DNA of 24,485 nt from a virus, in the IMG/VR virus record IMGVR_UViG_3300031857_001318, positions 1 through 24,485 of that record; one strand, written 5' to 3'. This document shows positions 19,701 through 24,078 of this stretch, piece by piece. The translations under genes were made by a program, and so were the position numbers. The notes under the pieces are model-generated. The model was given only the letters and a program-made list of their open reading frames with translations, did not search any database and was not told the DNA's origin. Positions within the stretch are counted from its first letter, which is position 1; every line of letters begins with the position of its first letter.

Positions 19701-20521
19701 GATGGGAGCCAGAGGATGAGGAAGAAAAAAAGAAACAAGCTAAGTACGCGAAACAGAATGTTGTTTCTCAAGGAGTAAAAGACTTCGTTTCACCAGTTCC
19801 ATTGACAGATGGTGTAACTCTTCTAGCATTCAACTATCTAGCTGGCAAATTCCAGGACGTATTCTTGTCTGACGGAAAGGATGTAGCAGAGGCTATCAAG
19901 GAGAAAAATAAATCTCTAGTCGATAATGGTAACGAGCCAATGACAGCTGATGAGGTGGCTGAATTTACTGACAAATACAACGACGAGCATAAGTGGGAAT
20001 TCAAGGATAAACAAGAGGTAGTTCCTTTGTTCGATCTTGGTACACCTAGTATTGTCCTTAAGAAGACTTACGATCTTTATACAATGCTTGAGACAGCTAG
20101 AACTGGTGAGTTCGAGAAGGATTACCAAGGACGTAAGACTAAGATGTACTTGACTAAGGAAGATAAAGAGATCTTGAAAACTATGGTAGCTCTAGAGTCT
20201 GCTTACTTAGTTGGAGCAGCTCCAGTTGAGGTAGGTCAGTTAACCAATAAGGTTGAGTCTTTCGTTAAAAAGAAAGGAATGACTGAAACTCAGAAGGAGA
20301 AGTACGATGCTGCTAAAGAGAAGTTTGGGAAGGTTGAGCCTTGGATGATGGAGATCGTTAAGTCTAAAAAGAAAGAAGATGGAGCAATCCAGGAGATAGA
20401 ATGGGTTAAATCATTCGGAGATCTTAACGAGAAGCAAGGAAGTAAGTATGTAGAGATCTTCAAAAAGAGAGAAGGACAGGTAACATACGATGATATGATG
20501 AGAATATCTAAGATGAAGTAA
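10778..20521 (+). CDS. Giant polyvalent internal virion protein with zincin metallopeptidase site
   Basis: This is a 3247-residue protein. Two short tandem repeats open it (LYNLYKKNGI...TDFNTFSSA, about 8-29; LYDLGRQKGL...TDYNTFSSA, about 37-58). Two units of about 90 residues follow, starting FTGYPG at 136 and FTGFPG at 226, each closing with an LN+xFK+N helix. Charged coiled-coil-like helices occupy 390-600, and hydrophobic Gly/Ala segments lie near 640-690 and 810-835. A zincin HEAFH is at 1323-1327, with EEF and E1379 downstream as candidate third ligand. Near 1777-1890 a FQHWSSGKRDVIKPG...QFYT pattern recalls ADP-ribosyltransferase-like folds of phage polyvalent proteins, without clear catalytic residues. 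The C-terminal half (about 2050-3247) is long helical bundles with a hydrophobic stretch near 2945-2980. It is probably packaged, ejected with the DNA and active in the host. Codon use changes in blocks along the gene. Confidence 0.65.
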   Translation: MNDKLEQLYNLYKKNGIIQSTDFNTFSSASDDQRKKLYDLGRQKGLFKTTDYNTFSSAFRPIKKKEQSVSPSAQNQKPTSSATQQTKKPKPSVSSSVGGRFAAVTEAVEKKKSTAQKDTKPQVVFQSQEGKRNDIFTGYPGEEGKKYRLDNSTGKQVWMELTSSVVDNAFGPTYDLTGQTPDYLKVSTKKKNYEIYNTPITDPARVAELNRHFKKNASSSEIDQVFTGFPGKESNEYRVRDNKWERKEKGSKSWQTVINEGSILALNKQFKQNVEPTKDIEKAKIDQKKEIENKKNMNILLASINSDLVGAEEEYVAEELDKKFPGFKFIEQGPFTDQLLVIAPNDNRVSISLDNFTDGDDRTQATRLREFIRNNSDQNLILASKKLSAAEEKERRFVEESTKTMYENDVPSEFKWVDGKLVVSTYLDKQKETEQYKNIEIEQKLARKEYIDRKEQQFNDIYHRFKGQKADEKEVSSAYAAIKKDDYEIRRVNQYMNDIKGTSEDVAKEKASVEDYTNDAVNKLRSGEITKDQFEAEYKPEIDRRVAELKNKGNALADELNNIQNVNKAIEESVAKNYIIDEATGSFGGGMTSKFVKGLTYLPRLASQGSVSAKDQEDIVRLITGGGTTKEYMESEDRSDLVKSLFGLSESMGALASGSAFGGGAATYAAFYAQSYYEMKDDLDQVEGMSETSKVLMSAVYGGLSSVLEKYGMDLITQKSAIGKNFKNNVLKKMFADLPKDASKEYIDAAMMNSIKMTLAEAGLKSFTGSLGEGVTESLQSLTQVGIKEAYDLANGSEFFNNKSGWEILSDVIYEGYLGALGGGVMSTVASSPKVLKNGVLNALNGEQAELLMNAANTEGIDKALITNLKASVLTGKITKEEAINISNSFSNVKSKINQIPSDLSVSDKAKALDLMVEKSTIEDRIAGKDPNLVSKETERINEINNQLKTISQNAVQEQTTGEVSVQPETTTGQEVEGGKPEAGPKVVTEEEITAKEKELDSVWSEKNKLQDKLEGQGLTEDEIRSNEDFRSLIDRADVLSSEIFKLKDSIKEEVTIDKPTIAINATVELDRVKSVDMESEDGATFNLDGTKYEGGGLIVPVASTNTTVEEITPEMIADFVEANSGKIGDKNTVKVGIYKFPNSNKVSIDLNVVAPESSRGQAIEFGKQADQESLFDLSTFENVKTGGTGMNPMQFTDDQFKEIAKALNEGRVPNVFGSQQPAAQMDMDNTLERIKESSRKSDRKAVGMYKAVRTTLQALPGVKIIVHDTTDAYREAIAKAEGKTKEQVSLEEDVDGVSSGTFLANGEIHIDATTANAVTVFHEAFHYALMKKGLSGKAIREMVDGIKKSVKNKELLARVEDFANQYSEGEKSEEFAVELGALLAATESEMLTPNNLQKFFTIINNLFKKVGLPAPFTAASTRQDAIDFINSLSKGLREGTDVGISEGITSTLDVKERKNRKVNIGEDYKLSFVTKEDLIDIDALVKDIESKGQKVWFWVADQLGRGMYDDAVMGDTHYLDAGPSFALDPENRSKGVIWASGAEKSLLDKNIKNSDYIFIISGSPQKSKLFNKSVFDLYSKRIGDFKSFKKKVLEAGATKSIQEVLNAHDSWESLRDDASVDNPKTKTIGTGRKKFLIGITDALQKPNSKTYKVLESLNAILDIESLRDDFYRENEFDMNDVMIVLKPTAVGGKSSHSTYENDILGEVVGVPDKVVNAADIMPDDVYEQVKDMHRAMASQKIAPYGSGVKNVKSRSKRKLSPSVAEKLTEDGNGNYVFQHWSSGKRDVIKPGSGQNSITGKDEASSLSAVGGLAQFYTMKDQSEPGTGNVLHTVLVPMDKVYDAKEDPMNFEPEARRLFNEARPGQGFDEGYRAAFITKVANQNGFDMTVYPWRNTELRAQTTIELTPESVNVEFKDRKKDEYNVGDKINVYGRDAVVTSVDGPVINYKGETSQGSINVERSPRSIRKKRKAPKNEAISKAKEKYDISIDRGNSVDQARKSAMSDLKKNDWYANASDIEREDAVRDLRKFFGLKEKSAPSVAKVSATKKTTVTVDEKTALKDQLKRAARAARGGAKSIKDAQKAIATEIKAMVETGRVSVKQAASLTDRLAKLNTENPIAVERFLSYAERVFERADYAQRLSDAFKVRRAISRLSKGKSNQAEVKAMGKAFLEIDPSMVDDIDVYTEMANMIYDAMKPSKSAGTEAIYKNAAVIADVNAYTEEMVAAQEEQKKQDILNMYNELVTAGVISSDMSLKDIQTIISKINENLEIEIDDTLLKAINSKIDTGSVKEYNKGTFDMLSTLVRETMKTGVDPLTGEKVKWDDRSMALIKKLMNMDLDRLSIKEQFSAIESIQNFMVNGITSGIEATVNAYEGTLNADTLANEGVKSRDLKVYFSKMFGRMMSYEFASLPVLMDSMFGGVKSGGRVMEMMGLTKYANGIARATKTMTGIINEYGEKFSKSKPNGEAFNTAKNTYERGMLSFLKRTVMGTDLEMDAELARRIGLLRDSITELRKGSKEDNAKADIYDELFNKLGLDRENVSIIDIEARVDATNRQAVDWWISKWAEHYPDLYDVSLSVFNTQLGKDLNYTPDRFSKIERSRAKSKEEQDQMLAKAGAFSVGLEFTDKSKSGVLMESNRPQKTPGRFVDLDFDVSNSSAMKSALIDINTAGSVRQVDAFLNSESFSDMIPNEKDYKLLINRVNDYIRLTKSKEAMSYDSFKELDKALNVLAGFGTVKALGGVLQPIKQVIPVMINTLVNAGNINMRVAFDKDYNEWLNNSGMAIANRGMEASSAVESANKYLDKVPDGKVQTLLKAADSVNQFWLKTFLSNSDVFIARASFEAYYKQDLKRRGKDTNIDWSNHKIDQEAANYAQHMVDRQQNISDTAMGGKMMASNQTGRKILRKTLLPFANFVMNQKNRMYSDIRALQNPLATKEDKATAFRSLVGLSLEMMTFQAIAYGIREAFSYAAAELVGWEPEDEEEKKKQAKYAKQNVVSQGVKDFVSPVPLTDGVTLLAFNYLAGKFQDVFLSDGKDVAEAIKEKNKSLVDNGNEPMTADEVAEFTDKYNDEHKWEFKDKQEVVPLFDLGTPSIVLKKTYDLYTMLETARTGEFEKDYQGRKTKMYLTKEDKEILKTMVALESAYLVGAAPVEVGQLTNKVESFVKKKGMTETQKEKYDAAKEKFGKVEPWMMEIVKSKKKEDGAIQEIEWVKSFGDLNEKQGSKYVEIFKKREGQVTYDDMMRISKMK

Positions 20522-20525
20522 AAAG

Positions 20526-20555
20526 AAAAGCCCCACCGTAATGATGGGGCTTTTT
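20526..20555. terminator. Bidirectional Rho-independent terminator
   Basis: A perfect 10-bp stem (AAAAGCCCCA and TGGGGCTTTT) with a 9-base loop is flanked by A and T runs on both sides. It therefore works as a U-tract hairpin on either strand. It ends the plus-strand virion operon 4 bases after the giant gene's stop and the minus-strand operon 2 bases after its last stop. Confidence 0.9.
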
Positions 20556-20557
20556 AC

Positions 20558-20767
20558 TTAGTCATCCAATGGTTTATCTAATAACCATTCGTTTATTTCC
20601 CAGTATGAATAGTCTTTGCATGTTATCTCATCAATAGAGTATATCTTCAACTCTGGCCTTTCAGATTTGGCATATTCTATAGCTTTATCTTCGCTTGAGA
20701 ATACGCCATAACAATCTTCATACTTATAGTAATCATCTGTCACTACACTCAAAACATATACCTTCAT
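20558..20767 (-). CDS. Small conserved protein (DUF7336-like)
   Basis: This is a 69-residue acidic protein starting MKVYVLSVVTDD. The pattern MKVYVLS...YGVFSSEDKAIEYA...IDEI is typical of a small family with a beta strand, a short turn, a GVFSSxxKA helix and a second strand (VFS-K-A-E proteins) found in phages and bacteria; its function is unknown. An ATG three codons upstream (20776) would add MTS and overlap the previous gene by 8 bases. The internal ATG at 20767 is preferred because it gives the family's usual start and lies one base after the upstream TAG. It is the last gene of the minus-strand operon. Confidence 0.6.
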   Translation of the reverse strand: MKVYVLSVVTDDYYKYEDCYGVFSSEDKAIEYAKSERPELKIYSIDEITCKDYSYWEINEWLLDKPLDD

Positions 20768-20768
20768 A

Positions 20769-21161
20769 CTAGTCATCCAAAAGATTACTATAAAACAACT
20801 GGAACACTACACCATACATCACTCGCGCAGAAATCACAATCATTAGGAATCCAATAAGCTGTAGCTCACAAGCATGCCATCCGATTACAGATAGTGCGGT
20901 CCATAGAGTTATATTATGTACCCACTGAAAGAAGTGCCATGCGTCTGTTAGGAATACAAGGATGTTGGTAGAGAATAAGAACTTAGATCCCATAGATGGA
21001 TTATTGTACTTATACTTGTTCCTCCATGAGAACGTTGGGTCCCACCAGTCTTCGTTCATATTTCTAAACACAGACCAACTAAACTTGTGCGCCAAGATAT
21101 CTTGCGTAGCTTTTGCAGCTGCCGATATCCATATAAGAAAAGAAACTACCGCCCACTCCAT
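20769..21161 (-). CDS. Small integral membrane protein, unknown function
   Basis: This is a 130-residue protein starting MEWAVVSFLIWISAAAKA. The first ~18 residues form a membrane segment. A polar loop follows with NEDWWDPTFSWRNKYKYNNP (about 37-56), then SKFLFSTNILVFLTDAWHFFQW (about 59-80), and hydrophobic helices to the end. The combination W-[DN]-P-x-x-SW-x-NKY plus K-F-x-x-ST-x-x-LV-F-LTD-x-WH is shared with a family of small Bacteroidota membrane proteins that I recall but cannot name by function. An ATG at 21242 in the same frame would extend it, but deep into the coding region of the upstream gene and without hydrophobic character, so 21161 is chosen. It overlaps the upstream gene by 16 bases. 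Confidence 0.6.
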   Translation of the reverse strand: MEWAVVSFLIWISAAAKATQDILAHKFSWSVFRNMNEDWWDPTFSWRNKYKYNNPSMGSKFLFSTNILVFLTDAWHFFQWVHNITLWTALSVIGWHACELQLIGFLMIVISARVMYGVVFQLFYSNLLDD

Positions 21162-21349
21162 GGATTCTTGTTTATTATAGTGTGATAAATAGTAAGCACA
21201 AACGTTGCAATTCCGAGTACAGCCATAGCTATGGCGAACCATGTGCCAGTTGTCTCCTGGTTGTATCTGAATAGCTTAATCATAGCTACCATAACTACGA
21301 AGGAAAATACTATTCCTCCGTAGTAAAAGATTTTTTCTATTAGTCTCAT
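21146..21349 (-). CDS. Two-helix small membrane protein (holin-like candidate)
   Basis: This is a 67-residue protein with two predicted membrane helices: FYYGGIVFSFVVMVAMIKLF (about 8-27) and TWFAIAMAVLGIATFVLTIY (about 36-55). A polar turn (RYNQETTG) lies between them, and the short C-terminus NKNPWSGR is basic. Size and topology fit small holins, but also superinfection-exclusion and other phage membrane proteins, and no endolysin is seen nearby. A promoter-like box lies about 36 bases upstream of its ATG. It shares an operon with the overlapping 130-residue membrane protein. Function is unproven. Confidence 0.6.
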   Translation of the reverse strand: MRLIEKIFYYGGIVFSFVVMVAMIKLFRYNQETTGTWFAIAMAVLGIATFVLTIYHTIINKNPWSGR

Positions 21350-21379
21350 TAGAATAAGTGTGTTAATTTTGTTTTCATT

Positions 21380-22084
21380 CTATGCAAATATAAATTTAGT
21401 TTTGTTTTTTATATATCCAACTAGCATAGCTCTCAAATTATTTTTGTTGATATTATTGTATATAGAGGCATCATTGACATTGTAATAAAATATGCCATTT
21501 TCAGTGTCAAGTACTATTCTAGACCTTGTGTTTTTAAATCCAGAAAACTTATCAATAAGAGCTAATTTTAACATCTGCTTTGTTTCATCAGTCATTGGTC
21601 TTCCATGCTTATGTTTGCCAGATTTAATCTTTGATTCCAATATTTTAGCTTTCCATTCTTCAGTGAATACCCTGCCTTTGAATCTGTTTGACAGTTTCTG
21701 CCTTGTCTCTTCACTTTTAGTTGTACCATACATTGGATTTTTAACACCAAGCTTTCCTTCAGAAAGTTTTTTAGAAGTATATTCAGAAACAACCCTAGGC
21801 TTACCATAAGATTCAGCTAACATAGAATTTAATCCGTTTGGCGCCAATGAATTATAATGATCTTGCCAGTGCCTCTCTCTTACATTCATTTCTTCAAATT
21901 CACATTCCTCTATTATTTCAAATATATGATTATCAACACCATGCTTTTTTAGCGAGTTAATTAATACAGTCTGAGTTTTGCATTGAAGATTTTTGTATTG
22001 CTTGAATCTTTTATCTACATTCCTGCTCTGACCTATATATATCTTGCCAGATGGTGACTTTATCATATATATTACACACTTCAT
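21380..22084 (-). CDS. GIY-YIG homing-type endonuclease with NUMOD repeats
   Basis: This is a 234-residue protein. The GIY-YIG nuclease domain occupies about residues 1-90: VIYMIKSPSGKIYIGQS (4-20) holds the paired tyrosine/glycine motif, R26 in NVDKRF is the conserved catalytic arginine position, and E70 in RERHWQDHY is the metal-binding glutamate position. N86 in NGLN closes the domain. NUMOD3-type DNA-binding segments follow (GVKNPMYGTTKSEETRQKLS near 113-132 and GRPMTDETKQML near 161-172). The C-terminal helix-turn-helix region (about 190-234) resembles NUMOD1. Such free-standing nucleases cut a cognate site and spread their own gene. It is wedged 4 bases after the metallophosphoesterase stop and is richer in A+T than its neighbours, consistent with a recent arrival. 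Confidence 0.9.
   Translation of the reverse strand: MKCVIYMIKSPSGKIYIGQSRNVDKRFKQYKNLQCKTQTVLINSLKKHGVDNHIFEIIEECEFEEMNVRERHWQDHYNSLAPNGLNSMLAESYGKPRVVSEYTSKKLSEGKLGVKNPMYGTTKSEETRQKLSNRFKGRVFTEEWKAKILESKIKSGKHKHGRPMTDETKQMLKLALIDKFSGFKNTRSRIVLDTENGIFYYNVNDASIYNNINKNNLRAMLVGYIKNKTKFIFA
21385..21392 (-). promoter_or_regulatory. Possible Bacteroidota-type -7 box (TATATTTG)
   Basis: Read on the minus strand, TATATTTG fits TAnnTTTG. It lies 35 bases before the ATG of the two-helix membrane protein and overlaps the last codons of the endonuclease gene. No -33 TTTG is obvious. Because it overlaps AT-rich coding sequence, chance is a real alternative. Confidence 0.45.
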
Positions 22085-22088
22085 ATTA

Positions 22089-23261
22089 TTAATTAAAGAA
22101 ATATGTTTTAGTTATCTTTTGAGATGTGTTCTTGGATATATTTTGCATTACAAATCCAGATCGCCCCTTCTTAAAGTTAGTCTGTGCCCACTCAGAAGAT
22201 GGACTGAATGCTGGATAGTTAAAGTATTCAAACTCATCAGATGTACACATATCAAATAAGCACTGATGAGAATCTCCCTTACTAAACTCTATATTCTCAA
22301 CAAATCTAAGGTCGCTGTTGTGTCTTATGTATTGAGATATCTTTTCGGAAGTTCTAGGATCTAACATAGGCTTGAATCCAAATTTCAAATTCCTAGAATC
22401 CTTTCCGTGAGTTATGATAAACGCATGCTTTCCGACAATATAGTGATTGATAAACCTCTGATGGTTAACCACATCTACATTAGCAAATTTATGCTCTGCT
22501 ATTTGTTTGAATGCTGAGTTAACTACATATCCGAATGAACCAGCATGATTGTCTTCACATATGTTATTACACCATATGTACTTATACTCACGAGCCAACA
22601 AACTTACAAGCAGTATCTTAGCTTTTAGTCCAGTATCAAAAGCTTCTTCATTAGTCATGTTCTGAGGTAGCTTATGACCTTTTCTCGTCGTTTCTCCATC
22701 CCATCCATCCATGTAGTCACCAAGCTCATCTATAATAAGAGTGTCGCCAGATTTGTTCTTAAGCACAAAGTCAGCCATTTCGTGTATTCTGTCTGTAAGA
22801 ACTACTTCGTTCCATTCTGAAGGATACAATGCTAATCCACCTCTGCTAGCGTCCATCCCCACGTGAACATCTGTCCATATAAGCCTATCGACTACATCTC
22901 CAACTTGCACGTTAGATATCCTTGCTATTGGCGTAGATGATTCAAGACAGTCAGATATTATCTTTTCGAAGTCTATACTAGCATAAGGATCTGACTCTCC
23001 TCTAACATTAATAGAATAGTGCTGACCCTTGTACCAGTAATGCTTAACATCGCTCGGATCTATTCCGTTCTTTTCGCACTCTGCTATAATGTCGTTATCT
23101 AGAGCCATGTGTTTCCGTATAGTACGGTTAACCATTATTCTAATAGAGTCGCTGTACTCTAGGTTGCCTTCTTTGCAGATCATCCTAGCGATCTCAACCT
23201 TATTCTCAATTCCAGATTCGTGTAGAGCGATAGCCCTACTTTTTATCAGTGATTTCTTCAT
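22089..23261 (-). CDS. Calcineurin-like metallophosphoesterase
   Basis: This is a 390-residue protein. The five metallophosphoesterase motifs appear in order: DVH (131-133, in WTDVHVGMD), GDYMD (181-185), DNH (237-239, in NNICEDNHAG), H285 (in IITHGKD) and GDSH (329-332). The last is normally G-H-x-H, so its first His is replaced by Asp. This is the two-metal core of the Mre11/SbcD and phosphatase superfamily, used on nucleic acids or phosphoesters. The first ~60 residues are helical and helix-turn-helix-like (KVEIARMICKEG), a possible DNA-binding part. The start chosen is ATG 23261. A GTG at 23285 would add eight residues but increases overlap with the upstream gene. The chosen start still overlaps it by 26 bases. 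Confidence 0.8.
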   Translation of the reverse strand: MKKSLIKSRAIALHESGIENKVEIARMICKEGNLEYSDSIRIMVNRTIRKHMALDNDIIAECEKNGIDPSDVKHYWYKGQHYSINVRGESDPYASIDFEKIISDCLESSTPIARISNVQVGDVVDRLIWTDVHVGMDASRGGLALYPSEWNEVVLTDRIHEMADFVLKNKSGDTLIIDELGDYMDGWDGETTRKGHKLPQNMTNEEAFDTGLKAKILLVSLLAREYKYIWCNNICEDNHAGSFGYVVNSAFKQIAEHKFANVDVVNHQRFINHYIVGKHAFIITHGKDSRNLKFGFKPMLDPRTSEKISQYIRHNSDLRFVENIEFSKGDSHQCLFDMCTSDEFEYFNYPAFSPSSEWAQTNFKKGRSGFVMQNISKNTSQKITKTYFFN

Positions 23262-23421
23262 CTCGGTATGTTTTTTGAATGTCACTCAGGCACTTTTTCA
23301 TATCTTTGATAGTATTATTGATAGTATTAGTATCAAGGTCCATCATGGCTTCGTACAGGTCTGTACAATGCTCATAGATCTCGTCCATTGTTGAGTTGAC
23401 ATAGTTAACTACACTTGCCAT
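23236..23421 (-). CDS. Small acidic helical protein, unknown function
   Basis: This is a 61-residue protein (MASVVNYVNSTMDEIYEHCT start), mostly helical with heptad-like hydrophobic spacing through residues 10-55 and a charged tail ending DEEITDKK. No family is recognised. It is the first gene after a promoter box (23442-23449), and its ATG lies inside one arm of a 10-bp inverted repeat, so its expression is probably regulated at that site. It overlaps the metallophosphoesterase gene by 26 bases, suggesting coupled translation. Confidence 0.6.
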   Translation of the reverse strand: MASVVNYVNSTMDEIYEHCTDLYEAMMDLDTNTINNTIKDMKKCLSDIQKTYRDEEITDKK

Positions 23422-23444
23422 ACTTAATTGATTTAGTATGGCAA
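23415..23444. repeat. 10-bp perfect inverted repeat, candidate operator
   Basis: The arms TTGCCATACT (23415-23424) and AGTATGGCAA (23435-23444) are exact reverse complements separated by 10 bases, so arm centres are 20 bp apart (two helical turns). One arm contains the start codon of the 61-residue gene (complement of 23419-23421). The other overlaps the last bases of the -7 box. The geometry suits a dimeric DNA-binding regulator. A hairpin in RNA read through from upstream is also possible. Confidence 0.65.
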
Positions 23445-23449
23445 ATGTA
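23442..23449 (-). promoter_or_regulatory. Bacteroidota-type -7 box (TACATTTG)
   Basis: On the minus strand TACATTTG directly follows the TAA of the 39-residue ORF and lies 20 bases before the ATG at 23421. It fits TAnnTTTG. The inverted repeat overlaps its last three bases, so a bound repressor would block it. No clear -33 element is visible. Confidence 0.65.
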
Positions 23450-23569
23450 TTACTTATTTTTTAGGTTAGCAATTCTTTCTTTGATTTTATCAACCTTTTG
23501 TTGATCTTTTTTCTTTTCGAAGTACTTAAGTTGGTTCTTAAGGGTCTTTCTTAAATTTACTAGATTCAT
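23450..23569 (-). CDS. 39-residue Lys-rich helical peptide
   Basis: An ATG at 23569 opens 39 codons ending in TAA at 23450-23452. The peptide begins MNLVNLRKTLKNQLKYF and is rich in Lys with few other charges, giving an amphipathic, strongly basic helix. It overlaps the end of the upstream gene by 32 bases and fills the only sizeable gap in the minus-strand operon; its stop touches the promoter box of the next gene. The regular codon use and helix periodicity favour a real gene, perhaps a nucleic-acid-binding or host-interaction peptide. It is short, so chance is possible. Confidence 0.5.
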   Translation of the reverse strand: MNLVNLRKTLKNQLKYFEKKKDQQKVDKIKERIANLKNK

Positions 23570-23816
23570 AAAGCTTAGATGAAAATTTAGGGTTAATAAT
23601 TTCGTATTCGTATGTAAACTCTGGAAACTTCTTGCTGTCGATTGTCTTCTTTACGAGCGACCTTAGCTCCCATGTAAGGATGTCAACTGGTATCTTGAAT
23701 GTCTCGTCATTAAGTATAACTGGATGGTTGTATAGCTTTGTAATTCGAATGTCTCTCTTTCTCCTAGCCCTTACGACAATATCGGAGATGTATAGCGACC
23801 TGCTATCCATTAACAT
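23538..23816 (-). CDS. Hypothetical protein
   Basis: This is a 92-residue protein starting MLMDSRSLYISDIVVRARRK. It has a short strand, a basic patch (RARRKRDIRITK), a PVILNDETFKIPVD strand pair and a helix (LTWELRSLVKKTID, about 49-62). The C-terminus is Lys/Ser-rich. It looks like a compact alpha/beta protein, and no family is recognised. ATGs at 23816 and 23810 are both possible; a TTG at 23819 is less likely. All overlap the upstream stop slightly, so it is part of one operon. Confidence 0.55.
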   Translation of the reverse strand: MLMDSRSLYISDIVVRARRKRDIRITKLYNHPVILNDETFKIPVDILTWELRSLVKKTIDSKKFPEFTYEYEIINPKFSSKLYESSKFKKDP

Positions 23817-24078
23817 CAACCATCTCGTTAGCTACCCACTGTCTAAATGCTAGGCCAGCATTATGCTGTTGGTCCGCAAGGGACTTCTTCTCTTCCATTT
23901 CAAGTCCCTCAAAGAACTTATTATCTGCTCTTCGTATCTCGTTTAGCAGTAGGTTAGCCTTCTGCGCCATTGAATGCCGAAACACGTTGGTGTCCTTAAG
24001 ATCTTCAATGAAATCTGCGATTGTTGGAAGTACCGTTGCCAGTGCAAGGTATTTCTGTGATGTTGTTGGGTTACTCAT
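23803..24078 (-). CDS. Hypothetical helical protein
   Basis: This is a 91-residue protein that appears almost entirely helical. The N-terminus is SNPTTSQKYLALATVLPTIA, the middle has FRHSMAQKANLLLNEIRRAD, and the end has LAFRQWVANEMVDVNG. No catalytic or metal-binding pattern is visible and I recognise no family. Its ATG overlaps the stop of the upstream DUF3310-like gene as ATGA, which is typical of translational coupling, and the next gene overlaps its own stop. Confidence 0.6.
   Translation of the reverse strand: MSNPTTSQKYLALATVLPTIADFIEDLKDTNVFRHSMAQKANLLLNEIRRADNKFFEGLEMEEKKSLADQQHNAGLAFRQWVANEMVDVNG

Noticed and set aside
20526-20555. tRNA or structured ncRNA at the convergent junction
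   Set aside because: The only structure is a short perfect hairpin with A and T flanks, fully explained as a terminator.
21162-21242. Upstream extension of the 130-residue membrane protein to the ATG at 21242
   Set aside because: The added 27 residues are polar and Cys-rich, derive from the other frame of the 67-residue gene and would create an overlap of nearly 100 bases.
22044-22259. 71-residue plus-strand frame across the metallophosphoesterase/endonuclease junction
   Set aside because: It lies opposite two well supported minus-strand genes and has no recognisable motif.
23262-23285. GTG start for the metallophosphoesterase
   Set aside because: An ATG eight codons downstream gives a cleaner start and less overlap with the upstream gene.
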